This document shows positions 42,089 through 50,289 of a stretch of DNA of 64,000 nucleotides, one piece after another (the first letter of the stretch is position 1; every line of letters starts with the position of its first letter). Origin of the DNA: Streptomyces gelaticus (GTDB lineage: Bacteria > Actinomycetota > Actinomycetes > Streptomycetales > Streptomycetaceae); the NCBI RefSeq assembly GCF_014649535.1, contig NZ_BMTF01000020.1:62001-126000 (forward strand), read 5' to 3'. The translations under genes and the position numbers were made by a program. The notes below the pieces were generated by a model. It searched no databases, was not told the DNA's origin, and saw nothing but the letters and a program-made list of their open reading frames with translations.

Positions 42089-43758
42089 ACCAGCCGATCC
42101 GCGCCCTGGAGGACCAGGACGAACCCGCGCTGCTGAGGGACCAGTTCCGTCAGCTCCTGCGCTACCGGGCCCTGCTCGCCTCCGGCGTGGTCGTCGGGCT
42201 CCTCGGCGGCGGCTGGCTCGCCCTGAGCGGCGAGGAGAGCTACACCTCGACGGGCGAGGTCGTCGTACGCTCCGCCGCCTCGGACCCCTTCGCCGCAGGC
42301 GCCTCCGCAGACAAGGGCATCAACATCGGCTCGGAGCGGCAGACCGCCGTCAGCGACTCCGTGGGCACCGTGGCCGTCGCCACCCTGGCCAGGCAGGGGG
42401 ACCGGGTGGAGGTCGGACCGCTGCTGTCCGGTCTCCAGGTCACCAACCCGCCCAACACCCTTGTGCTCCGCTTCTCCTACACCGGCCGCACCCCCGTCCT
42501 CGCGAAGGAGCGGGCCCAGGCGCTGGCCGACGCCTATTTGGAGATACGCAAACAGCGCACCGAGAACAGCATCGCCAACATGGTCGAGGGCTACCGAGCC
42601 CAGCTGAGCCCGCTCACCGCACAGCGCGACCAGCTGACCGAGCAGGCCACCGGCAGCGACGACGTGGCCGGAGCACGGGCCAACCTCGTGGTCGCGATCT
42701 CCGAACTCAGCCGGAAGATCTCCGAGTTGCGCGCCCTGGACACCACGCCCGGATACCTGACGAAGAAACCCGCCGAACCGACCGGGCCCACCGGCGCCGG
42801 GCTGCCCCTGCTGCTGGGGCTCGGCGGCGGCATCGGCCTCGCCCTGGGGCTGCTCCTGTCGTGGGTACGCCTGGTCTTCGACCCGGCCGTGCGCTCGACC
42901 CGGGAACTGGTCCGTTCGCTCGGCGCACCCCTGCTCGGCACCCTGCCCAGGGAACGGGCGTCCGCCGGAACGCTGCTGGCCATCGGGCGCAGCGGCAGCC
43001 GGCTGGCCGAGGAGTACCGCGCGGTGGCCTTCCGGCTCGCCTACGATCCCTCGTTCGCCCAGCGCCGCCGGCTACTGGTCACGGCCCCGCGCGGGGACGG
43101 CACGGGGGCGGCTGCCGCCGCGGCCAACCTGGCGGCGGCCTTCGCCGAGATGGGACGTGACGTCATCCTGGTCGAGGCCGATCTGCGGACCCCCGCCCTG
43201 GCCAGGGACCTGGGCCCGGCGGTGCAGGCTGCCCCGCCCCGCTGGGTGAACCGGGGTGAACTGGCCTGGCCGTCGGAGAGCCGGAAGAATGTCGACGTAC
43301 CCGGATCGGGTGCCTTCACCCTGATCGCGGGCCGGCGTACGGACAATGTGGCGCGCGCCCTGACCTCGGCACCCGTCGGGGTGATCCTCGCCGCGGGCGA
43401 CCGGCCCGGTGCCGTCGTCATCGTGCTCGCCCCGCCCGTGCTGTCGTACGCCGACGCCGTCGCGCTGTTCGACCGGGTGGAGGACGTCGTGGTGGTCTGC
43501 GACCCGCGCGAGGTCCACCGCAGTGACCTGGAGCGGATCCGGGAGATCATCCAGGCGGCGGGTGGCTCCGTGCTCGGCGCTCTTCTGCACCCCGGCCGCA
43601 GCCGTCACGAGCGCCGCGCCCTCAAGAAGGCGGCCAAGCGCCGCACGGGCGGTGGACGGCCGCGCCGGGGGAGTGCGGACGGAGGTTTGGAGTACGCCGA
43701 TGACCCCGCCGAGACGCTGGGGCTGCGCCCCTTCGACTCCGCCGCCGGACACAGATGA
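42085..43758 (+). CDS. Wzz/BY-kinase-like polysaccharide co-polymerase with degenerate P-loop
   Basis: Protein of 557 aa. The N-terminal Wzz domain has two hydrophobic helices (LLASGVVVGLLGGGWLAL near residue 33; AGLPLLLGLGGGIGLALGLLLSW near 235) flanking an extracellular coiled region. The C-terminal half resembles bacterial tyrosine kinases (EYRAVAFRLAYDPSF, LLVTAPRGDGTGAAAAAANLAAAFAE, ILVEADLRTP). The Walker A loop lacks the Lys-Ser/Thr of GKST (GDGTGAAA instead), and the Asp of Walker A' is shifted into VEADLR. No C-terminal tyrosine cluster is seen. It probably controls chain length or export without active kinase activity. It overlaps both neighbours by 4 bases in ATGA junctions. Confidence 0.85.
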   Translation: MNQPIRALEDQDEPALLRDQFRQLLRYRALLASGVVVGLLGGGWLALSGEESYTSTGEVVVRSAASDPFAAGASADKGINIGSERQTAVSDSVGTVAVATLARQGDRVEVGPLLSGLQVTNPPNTLVLRFSYTGRTPVLAKERAQALADAYLEIRKQRTENSIANMVEGYRAQLSPLTAQRDQLTEQATGSDDVAGARANLVVAISELSRKISELRALDTTPGYLTKKPAEPTGPTGAGLPLLLGLGGGIGLALGLLLSWVRLVFDPAVRSTRELVRSLGAPLLGTLPRERASAGTLLAIGRSGSRLAEEYRAVAFRLAYDPSFAQRRRLLVTAPRGDGTGAAAAAANLAAAFAEMGRDVILVEADLRTPALARDLGPAVQAAPPRWVNRGELAWPSESRKNVDVPGSGAFTLIAGRRTDNVARALTSAPVGVILAAGDRPGAVVIVLAPPVLSYADAVALFDRVEDVVVVCDPREVHRSDLERIREIIQAAGGSVLGALLHPGRSRHERRALKKAAKRRTGGGRPRRGSADGGLEYADDPAETLGLRPFDSAAGHR

Positions 43759-45008
43759 GGGCACGGACCGCGATCGTCTGCTCGGTCGCGGACCAGGGCG
43801 TGGCCGCGCTCACCAACATCCTGGTGCTGGTGACGGCCGCCAGGCTCTCCACGGTGGCCGGCTTCGCCCGTTTCTCCGCGGTCTACCTCGTCTTCACCGT
43901 GCTGCTGGGCGTGTCCGGCGCCTACACCGGGCAGCCGCTCGTGCTGCGGCGCGGCGGGAGCGAGGAGGTACGCGGCGCCTGCCGGTCGGCGGTCGCCTTC
44001 ACCCTGCTCGCGGCGACGGTGCTCGGAGCCCTGCTGGCCGGAGTCTGTCTCATGCTGCCGGGAGGTACCGCGCAGGCCCTGATGGCGCTGGGACTCGTCC
44101 TTCCGGTCGTCCTGGGCCAGGACACCATGCGGTACGCCTTCTCCACACTGCACCTGCCACACCTGGCGCTGGCAGGCGACACGCTGCGACTGGTCTGCGT
44201 GCTGGGCGCGCTGGCCGCGCAGCCGCACGGTGCCCCGGCCGCCCGGCTGGTCACCGTCTGGGGGCTGTCCGCACTGCCGGCCCTGCTGCTCTCGGCCGCC
44301 CTGCTGCACCGACGGGCCGCCGGTACGCCCCTGAGACCGAAGGAGTTGCTGCGGCGAGGCCATCTGGGGCGGCGCTTCGTGGTGGAGTTCGCGGTGGGCA
44401 ATGCCACCGGCCAGCTCTCCGTGCTCGGACTCGGCGCGGTCGCGGGCCCCTTGGTGGTCGGCGCCCTGCGCGGCGCGACCACCCTCTTCGGACCGCTGAA
44501 CGTGCTGTTCACCTCGGCCACCGGCTTCGGCCCGCCTCTGCTGGGAAGACTCGACGGCGAACGGCGCAGGGTACGGACCGCCGCGACGCTCGCCGCCGTC
44601 CTGGCAGCCACCGCGGCCGCCTGGGCCACCGTACTGGCCCTGCTGCCCGGCCCGGTCGGACGCCATCTGCTCGGCGACACCTGGCCCACGGCGGCCGCCC
44701 TGCTCCCGGCGACCGGCAGTCAGTACGCGGCGATGGCCGTCGGCACCTGCGGACTGCTGGCCCTGCGCATCCTCGACCCGCGGACCACCCTCGGCATCCA
44801 GGTGGTCTTCTCGTTCGCAGCCGTCGCCTTCCTGACCGGCGGCTACCTGCTCGGAGGGATTCCGGGCGCCGCCTGGGGCCTGTGCCTGGGATCCGTGTGC
44901 AAGGCGGTGGCCACCTGGACCAGGGTGGCCGGACTGTTGCGCCGCCCCGCCGCCGAACGTCCGGCGTTCAGCGCGGACGCCGCCCGGCCTGGACCCGGAA
45001 GCTTGTGA
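43755..45008 (+). CDS. polysaccharide flippase (Wzx-like)
   Basis: Integral membrane protein, 417 aa, about 12 to 14 hydrophobic segments throughout (IVCSVADQGVAALTNILVLV at the start, then repeated Leu/Val/Ala stretches), matching polysaccharide-type transporters of the MVF superfamily. The N-terminal VADQGVAALTNILV pattern is typical. It would flip the lipid-linked repeat unit across the cytoplasmic membrane. Third gene of a translationally coupled run with the WcaI-like transferase and Wzz-like protein. Its last 41 bases overlap the 3' end of the convergent polymerase gene. Confidence 0.85.
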   Translation: MRARTAIVCSVADQGVAALTNILVLVTAARLSTVAGFARFSAVYLVFTVLLGVSGAYTGQPLVLRRGGSEEVRGACRSAVAFTLLAATVLGALLAGVCLMLPGGTAQALMALGLVLPVVLGQDTMRYAFSTLHLPHLALAGDTLRLVCVLGALAAQPHGAPAARLVTVWGLSALPALLLSAALLHRRAAGTPLRPKELLRRGHLGRRFVVEFAVGNATGQLSVLGLGAVAGPLVVGALRGATTLFGPLNVLFTSATGFGPPLLGRLDGERRRVRTAATLAAVLAATAAAWATVLALLPGPVGRHLLGDTWPTAAALLPATGSQYAAMAVGTCGLLALRILDPRTTLGIQVVFSFAAVAFLTGGYLLGGIPGAAWGLCLGSVCKAVATWTRVAGLLRRPAAERPAFSADAARPGPGSL

Positions 45009-46437
45009 CCAGCAGCAGGCAGAGCGCCGCGACGGCCGGCTTCCCCGCCGCCTGCAAAAGCGGCCCACGAAGCAGAATGAAGGTGTACCCGGCGATCAGC
45101 GGCACGGTGACGGCCAGCACACTGCCGGGGCCCGGCCCCTCCCGCGAGACGGCCCGTGCGTACCGCCGGTCGGTACGGGCAGCCACGTACCCGATCAGCG
45201 CGAAGGCACCGGCCATGCCCGGCGCGCCGAAGTCCACCCAGAGCTCCGTCCACAACGGCGCCGACAGGTTGGTCATGCTCATCCCCATCCACTGGCCGAC
45301 GCGCACCCCGGTGTCCTCCGGCTTGCCGTTCCACACCGCCCGGGGCACGAAGAAGAGTGCGGAGCCCGCCAGTTGACGGCCGTAGGTGTGACCGCGGGTG
45401 TCGACCCAGGTGATGGTGTTGGCGAACATCACCGTCTGGTCGTAGTCCTTGGTGGCCAGCGGCTCGAACACCGAGGAGGACTCCACCGGCCGGTACCCGG
45501 AGCTGTCGTAGCGGAACCGGTCCGCGTACGGGAACAGCACCAGCGCCCCGACCACCCCCGCGGCCAGTACCGAGCGGTACATCGCCGCGCTGCTCGGGAA
45601 CGCGGTGAACAGCAGCGAGACCAGTACCGTCAGGAACCAGTAACGGGCATTGGAGACGGGGTTGTTGACGATCGCGTTGAGGCCGGCCAGCCCGAGCCAG
45701 ACCAGCACCGTCGACGGGGAACGCCGGGCCCTGCGCGAGGTCACGAGACGGCGGGTGTACAGGAGTAGCGCGAGCAGCGCGGGCACCGTCCCGAAGCCCT
45801 TGAGGAAGGCCGAACCCACCTGGGACCCGCCCGAACCCACCCCGCTGGCCGCGACCGAGGCGCTGATCTCCTGACGGCTGGTGAAGAAGACGGCGGGCCC
45901 CCCGAGCTTCAGGATGTAGTAGCCGCTCGCCGCGAAGGCCAGCAGCACCAGCAGCCTGAGCCGTACCCGGTGGGCCACGGCCGGACCGGCCCCGGAGCGC
46001 ACGGCGGTCCGCCGCCGCAGCGGCCGCCGGGACGCCAGCAGAGCCCCCAGGTCGAACGCGGCACAGCCCACCAGGATCAGCACGACGGCCGTCACCAGAT
46101 CCGACCGCGGCCCGACCAGCGGCGTGGGTGTCTGCCCGATCACGGCCTGGGCGAACGGCGCCACTCCCATCGCGATGTACACGAACATCCAGAAGACGCC
46201 CTGGAGCAGCCGCCGTCGGGTGGAGAGGATCACGGTCGCCAGCCGGGTCCCCGCATAACAGGTCAGCACCAGCTGGAGCCAGTGGGCGGTGTCCCGGACG
46301 CCGGTCCCCGGCTGCGCGGCGATCACCGCGGGCAGGAAGCAGACCAGGGCGAGGATCAGGGGTACGGCCAGGGCGCGCGAGAGCATCGCCCACGACATGG
46401 GCTTCGCCGGCGGCGCCGCCTCGCGCACGGACGTCAT
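44968..46437 (-). CDS. O-antigen polymerase/Wzy-like membrane protein
   Basis: Membrane protein of 489 aa with about 11 to 12 hydrophobic segments (VPLILALVCFLPAVIAA, AVVLILVGCAAFDLGALL, LLVLLAFAASGYYILKL, WFLTVLVSLLFTAF and others). A large loop near residues 300-400 (YADRFRYDSSGYRP, TWVDTRGHTYGRQLAGS, APLWTELWVDFG) is placed as the periplasmic catalytic loop of Wzy/O-antigen ligase-type proteins. It probably polymerises flipped repeat units. GGGGAG is 5 bases before the ATG at 46437. Overlaps the convergent flippase gene by 41 bases. Its promoter side was invaded by the IS982 element. Confidence 0.85.
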   Translation of the reverse strand: MTSVREAAPPAKPMSWAMLSRALAVPLILALVCFLPAVIAAQPGTGVRDTAHWLQLVLTCYAGTRLATVILSTRRRLLQGVFWMFVYIAMGVAPFAQAVIGQTPTPLVGPRSDLVTAVVLILVGCAAFDLGALLASRRPLRRRTAVRSGAGPAVAHRVRLRLLVLLAFAASGYYILKLGGPAVFFTSRQEISASVAASGVGSGGSQVGSAFLKGFGTVPALLALLLYTRRLVTSRRARRSPSTVLVWLGLAGLNAIVNNPVSNARYWFLTVLVSLLFTAFPSSAAMYRSVLAAGVVGALVLFPYADRFRYDSSGYRPVESSSVFEPLATKDYDQTVMFANTITWVDTRGHTYGRQLAGSALFFVPRAVWNGKPEDTGVRVGQWMGMSMTNLSAPLWTELWVDFGAPGMAGAFALIGYVAARTDRRYARAVSREGPGPGSVLAVTVPLIAGYTFILLRGPLLQAAGKPAVAALCLLLVTSFRVQAGRRPR

Positions 46438-46504
46438 GTGCTCCCCGTTCCCGTGGACCGGTGAACACTCTAACGAATCAGCCCACTTGGGGGGTTTGGA
46501 TGAC

Positions 46505-46525
46505 TAGATGATCGATTCCAAGGAT
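46505..46525 (+). repeat. outer left IS982-type inverted repeat
   Basis: TAGATGATCGATTCCAAGG and two further bases. It matches the reverse complement of the right end in 18 of the first 19 positions, so it is the best partner of that end. Confidence 0.8.
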
Positions 46526-46618
46526 CGCCTGCGCGTACGAGCGCTCGTCGTTGCCGCAACGCAGCACCAGGCCGCGGCCGGCGAAGCAATTTGGCGTTAC
46601 AGGCCTCCGGGTGGCCGG

Positions 46619-47269
46619 TCAAGATGCGTCGCTGGAGATGCCTGGCCGCAGGATCGACCGTCCGGCCGCCAACGCCGCACGGATCGCCGCGAAGTTGGCG
46701 CCGTCGTGGTCGAGAAGGTCGGTGGCCAAGACGTCTTCGAGCTCCAGCTCGTCGTCGATATCGCTCGCGAAGTTCTGGCGGTTCGGATGACCCATGACGA
46801 ACGCCTGGGGATCTTCGGCGAACACCATGTTGAAGCCGGAGGTGTTGATGACTATGCGGGCGGTGGTGCGTCCGCAGACGACCAGGATGCCGTAGTTGTC
46901 GTGACCAAAGACGCCGTTCGACGCGGTCAGGTCACCGCGCACCACCACGTTCGGCTCTCCGGCGACGAAGATATTACGTGCCCGCAGGTCTCCAGTCACC
47001 AGCAGAAAGCAGCCGCCACCATAGGACGACCACGACAGGTCCCCACCGACGGTCAGGTCCCCCGCCACGATCACGTTGCAGGGATTCCAGTCACCGGGTG
47101 GTTGTGAGACAAGGTCGCCGTCAACGGTCAGACCGGTAGCGTACAGGCGAATCTCCTGCTCGCGAGCGAAATCCCGGTACGGATACCCGACGTCGGCCGA
47201 TACCGCGAACATCCTTTCGGCCTGTTCAGCGTCGAGGATTCGATGTTGTGGCAACAGACTCGCGGACAT
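46619..47269 (-). CDS. bactofilin/polymer-forming-like passenger protein, function unknown
   Basis: Protein of 216 aa with short beta repeats typical of right-handed beta-helix or bactofilin-type folds: LTVDGDLVSQ, NVIVAGDLTVGGDLSW, LLVTGDLRARNIFVAG, VVVRGDLTASNGVFG, ILVVCGRTTARIVINTSG. An acidic, helical tail (DIDDELELEDVLATDLLDHDG) follows. No signal peptide or membrane helix. Base composition is visibly less GC-rich than flanking Streptomyces genes. The ATG at 47269 is 11 bases from the inner IS end (a TTG at 47278 is in frame) with no good ribosome site, so the insertion may have cut its own promoter. It lies between two IS ends and could move with them. Confidence 0.65.
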   Translation of the reverse strand: MSASLLPQHRILDAEQAERMFAVSADVGYPYRDFAREQEIRLYATGLTVDGDLVSQPPGDWNPCNVIVAGDLTVGGDLSWSSYGGGCFLLVTGDLRARNIFVAGEPNVVVRGDLTASNGVFGHDNYGILVVCGRTTARIVINTSGFNMVFAEDPQAFVMGHPNRQNFASDIDDELELEDVLATDLLDHDGANFAAIRAALAAGRSILRPGISSDAS

Positions 47270-47280
47270 GCTGCCCAATG

Positions 47281-47301
47281 TAGGTGATCAATCCCGAGGG
47301 G
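47281..47301 (+). repeat. inner left IS982-type inverted repeat
   Basis: TAGGTGATCAATCCCGAGGG plus G. It matches the right end's reverse complement at 17 of 21 positions and starts 41 bases before the transposase GTG. Confidence 0.7.
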
Positions 47302-47341
47302 CGCCTGCGGAGACGAGAACGAGGGCGTCCAAAATTGCTTT

Positions 47342-48241
47342 GTGACGAACAACCTGGACACCCTCGCGACGGCACTCTATGCGACGGCCGACGACCTGCT
47401 GAAGGAGCATCCGGACTTGGCACCGTGGCGACCACCGGTCGGCATCGCACCGCGCCTGAGCGATGCCGAACTGGTCACCCTCGCCACGATGCAGGCCATA
47501 ATCGGCTACACCTCCGAGGCCAAATGGCTCCGCCATGCCCGTGCCCACCTGCGCCACCTCTTCCCCTACCTGCCCCAGCAGCCCGGCTACAACAAGCGGC
47601 TGCGCAAGGCCGCCGGTCTGATGCGAAGCGTCAACCGGATCCTGGCCACCACCACCTCGGTGTGGAGGGACGACGTATGGGTCGTGGACTCCACCCCGGT
47701 GGAATGCGGCCGCTCCCGCGAGGACCTGGCAGGTTGGGCCGAATACGGCTACTGCGCCAGCCACAGCCGCTTCTTCTGGGGCCTGCGCCTGCACCTGGTC
47801 TGCACCCTTCAGGGCCTGCCCATCGCCTTCGCCCTGACCGGGGCCAAGGCCGACGAACGCGAGACCCTCCTTGACCTCCTGGCCGCCGAATGCGAGCTTC
47901 TGCGAGAGCGCCCCCGACAGACTCTCATCAGCGACAAGAACTACTTCGGCCGTGGTTTCGAACGCGAACTGTCCGAGCATGGAGTCCAGTTGCTGCGGCC
48001 TGCCCGTAAAGGTGAACGGGAACGGCCTGGCGCAGCCTTGTTCAAGCCGCTGCGACAGGTCATCGAATCGATCAACGAGACCTTCAAGGGACAGCTTGAC
48101 CTCGAACAGCACCGAGGGCGCACACCCGGAGGTGTCATAGCCCGCGTCATGCAACGCATCCTCGCGCTGACCGCCGCGATCTGGCACAACGACGCCACCG
48201 GACAAACCGTCCTACGCTCACTGATCGCCTACGATCACTGA
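47342..48241 (+). CDS. IS982-family transposase
   Basis: DDE transposase of 299 aa, near full length for IS982. The family pattern LSDAELVTLATMQAIIGY near residue 40 and FPYLPQQPGYNKRLRKA near 75 is clear. Catalytic acids are probably Asp in WVVDSTPVECG near 118, Asp in LISDKNYFGRGF near 195 and Glu in QVIESINETFK near 240. From memory of related Streptomyces copies, a few residues may be missing after the first motif (GRSREDLAGW); alignment is needed. GTG start at 47342; the stop abuts the right inverted repeat. The reading frame is open, so the element may still be active. Confidence 0.88.
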   Translation: MTNNLDTLATALYATADDLLKEHPDLAPWRPPVGIAPRLSDAELVTLATMQAIIGYTSEAKWLRHARAHLRHLFPYLPQQPGYNKRLRKAAGLMRSVNRILATTTSVWRDDVWVVDSTPVECGRSREDLAGWAEYGYCASHSRFFWGLRLHLVCTLQGLPIAFALTGAKADERETLLDLLAAECELLRERPRQTLISDKNYFGRGFERELSEHGVQLLRPARKGERERPGAALFKPLRQVIESINETFKGQLDLEQHRGRTPGGVIARVMQRILALTAAIWHNDATGQTVLRSLIAYDH

Positions 48242-48262
48242 CCCCTTGGAATAGATCATCTA
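48242..48262 (-). repeat. right IS982-type inverted repeat
   Basis: Reverse complement reads TAGATGATCTATTCCAAGGG plus G. It begins directly after the transposase stop codon and pairs with both left ends. Confidence 0.82.
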
Positions 48263-48299
48263 GTCTGCACAAGGCCGGCCGAGTTCGAGGGGAACCCTG

Positions 48300-49490
48300 G
48301 TGAAGATCCTGCACATCGTCACACTGCACACCCCGGACCATGCGTTCGGCGGCCCCACCAGGGTGGCGCTCAATCTGTCGAAGATCCAGCGGGCCGCCGG
48401 CGACGACGCCAGGATCATGGCGCTCGGCGACGGCTTCGAGGGCCTCCTCCCGCGCGAGGTGGAGGGAGTGCCGGCGCATCTCTTCCGGGCACGCCATCTC
48501 CTCCCCGCGTTCGAGGTCAGCGGAATCACCTCCGGCGCGCTCCTGCACGCCGCGCGCCGCATGATGCGCGGCGCCGACATCGTCCACATCCACCTGATGC
48601 GCGACCTGGTGACACTCCCCGCCGCGCTGCTCGCACTGGCCTGCGGCACACCTCTGGTCGTCCAGACCCACGGCATGGTGGACCCCACCGAGAACCGGGT
48701 CGCCCGGCTGACCGACCTGCTGGGGGTACGCAAGGTGCTGCGCGGGGCCGACGCCGTACTGCACCTCACCGAGGCCGAGCGCCTCGATGTGAACGCGGTC
48801 GCCGCGCCGGTCCCGCTGACCCGCACCGTACGGCTCGTCAACGGCGTACGCCCGCAGGAGTTCAAGCCCGCCCGGTCCCCGGGGCGGCCGCCGACGGTCC
48901 TCTTCCTCGCCCGGATCCAGGAGCGCAAGCGCCCGCAGGACTTCGTCGCCGCGATGCCGACGGTCCTGGCCGAGCACCCGGACGCCCGCTTCGTGCTGGC
49001 CGGCCCCGACACCGGTGCCCTGCCCGCGACGCTCGAACTCGCCCGCGAGCTGGGGGTGACGGGCTCGCTCGACCATGTCGGCCCGCTCGGGCACGAAGAG
49101 GTCCTGGCGGCGGGGCGGCAGGCCGATGTGTACGTACTGCCGTCGATCGAGGAGCCCCTGGGCGTGTCCGTCCTCGAAGCGATGTCGGTCGGCACCCCCG
49201 TGGTCATCACCCGTACCTGCGGACTCGGCCCCGATGTGGCGCGCGCGGGCGCGGGCCGGGTGATCGACAGCCGCGTCGGTGAGGACGGGAAGAACGCGCA
49301 CAAGGTCGCCACGGCAGTTCTGGAACTTCTCGAACCGGACGCCAACTCCAGGGCAGGCAGGGCTGCTTGGGGCCTGGTCAATGATGACTTCACCATCGAG
49401 GCCGTGACCGCGGCCCTCCGGCGGACCTACGAGGACGTGGTCCGCCGCAGAGCCCGCCGGTTCACCTCGTCCTGCCCTCACGGGACTTGA
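48300..49490 (+). CDS. family 4 glycosyltransferase
   Basis: GT-B glycosyltransferase, 396 aa from GTG 48300 with GAGGGGA upstream. N-terminal MKILHIVTLHTPDHAFGGPTRVALNL-type start (Val-coded here), HIHLMRDLVTLPAALLALAC near 98, TVLFLARIQERKRPQDFVAAM near 200 and the donor-binding EEPLGVSVLEAMSVGTPVV near 284 identify GT4. It adds one sugar of the exopolysaccharide repeat. Its 3' end overlaps the convergent GT2 gene by 29 bases. The IS982 element ends 36 bases upstream of its start, so its native promoter may have been displaced. Confidence 0.88.
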   Translation: MKILHIVTLHTPDHAFGGPTRVALNLSKIQRAAGDDARIMALGDGFEGLLPREVEGVPAHLFRARHLLPAFEVSGITSGALLHAARRMMRGADIVHIHLMRDLVTLPAALLALACGTPLVVQTHGMVDPTENRVARLTDLLGVRKVLRGADAVLHLTEAERLDVNAVAAPVPLTRTVRLVNGVRPQEFKPARSPGRPPTVLFLARIQERKRPQDFVAAMPTVLAEHPDARFVLAGPDTGALPATLELARELGVTGSLDHVGPLGHEEVLAAGRQADVYVLPSIEEPLGVSVLEAMSVGTPVVITRTCGLGPDVARAGAGRVIDSRVGEDGKNAHKVATAVLELLEPDANSRAGRAAWGLVNDDFTIEAVTAALRRTYEDVVRRRARRFTSSCPHGT

Positions 49491-50289
49491 GCGCGATCTG
49501 CCAGCGGTAGAAGCTCATCGCCAGCGCGAAGTCGAATCCGGCCCGCCCGTCGAGGAACCCCCGCCGGTACACATACATGTAGGCGAACGACACCAGCGGC
49601 TTGAACGGTGCTTTGTGGAACAGCTGCCCCTGGCGCGACTTCACCCTCCGCACCTGCTCCTTGACCTCGGGGTGGTGCTCCAGCCACGCCTCCCAGTCCG
49701 AGTAGCGGTTGTGCCGATCGAACCAGGCGGCGACCGGGTCGAGATCCTGGTGCTCGATCGGATTGCGGAGGGAGCGGACCGAATCGGCGACCGGCTGATA
49801 GTGGCCCTCGACCTCACCGATTCCCGGCGCGTCGAGATCCCCCACCTCCGGGTACCGGCAGCGGGTCCGGTCGGTCAGCGAACGCTTGCGGATGGTGTAC
49901 CCGTGCCGCAGCCGCTTCCCGGAGAACCAGTAGCCGAGCGGAATGTCGTACGCGGCGGGTTTCGGTGCGGCGGGGTCGGCGAAGACCTGCCGCAGCTCGG
50001 CCAGCAGACCGGGGCCGATCCGCTCGTCCCCGTCGAGCAGCAGGATCCAGTCCAGGTCCGTGCGGACGTGGTCCAGACACCACTGCTTCTTGCGCGGATG
50101 ACCGCCGTCCCAGGTGTACGTGATCACCTCGGCCCCGCAGTCCTCGGCGATCTTCGCCGTGTCGTCCGTGCTGTGCGAGTCGACGACGACGACCGCCTCG
50201 AAGTGGCCGCGTACCGACTTCACCGCCTCGGCGATGTTGAGCCCCTCGTTCTTCGTGGGGATCACCACGGCTATCGGCAGCTTGCTCAT
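49462..50289 (-). CDS. family 2 glycosyltransferase
   Basis: GT-A glycosyltransferase, 275 aa. The N terminus is IAVVIPTKNEGLNIAEAVKSV near residue 6; VVVVDSHSTDDT near 33 and the metal-binding DxD region ILLLDGDERIGP near 80 are typical of GT2 transferases related to WaaE/KdtX-type enzymes. KKQWCLDHV and the C-terminal GRAGFDFALAMSFYRWQIALKS also match that group. It probably adds a sugar to the exopolysaccharide lipid intermediate. The ATG at 50289 overlaps the lipoprotein gene stop (ATGA). Last gene of the minus-strand operon gmd-LamG-lipoprotein-GT2. Confidence 0.88.
   Translation of the reverse strand: MSKLPIAVVIPTKNEGLNIAEAVKSVRGHFEAVVVVDSHSTDDTAKIAEDCGAEVITYTWDGGHPRKKQWCLDHVRTDLDWILLLDGDERIGPGLLAELRQVFADPAAPKPAAYDIPLGYWFSGKRLRHGYTIRKRSLTDRTRCRYPEVGDLDAPGIGEVEGHYQPVADSVRSLRNPIEHQDLDPVAAWFDRHNRYSDWEAWLEHHPEVKEQVRRVKSRQGQLFHKAPFKPLVSFAYMYVYRRGFLDGRAGFDFALAMSFYRWQIALKSREGRTR

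Larger units (their letters stand above)
46504..48263. mobile_element. composite IS982-type element with bactofilin-like passenger
   Basis: The unit spans CTAG (46504-46507) to CTAG (48260-48263), possibly a 4-base target duplication, though the palindrome makes this uncertain. It carries an IS982-type transposase gene and, outside the minimal IS, a reverse-strand passenger gene. Three IS ends are present: an outer left end (46505-46525), an inner left end (47281-47301) and a right end (48242-48262). The inner-left to right unit (982 bases) is the normal IS982 size; the outer-left end matches the right end better than the inner one does. The element lies between the divergent polymerase and GT4 genes. 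Confidence 0.75.

Noticed and set aside
47288-48205. 305-codon frame antisense to the transposase
   Set aside because: Mirror of the transposase codons; no independent support.
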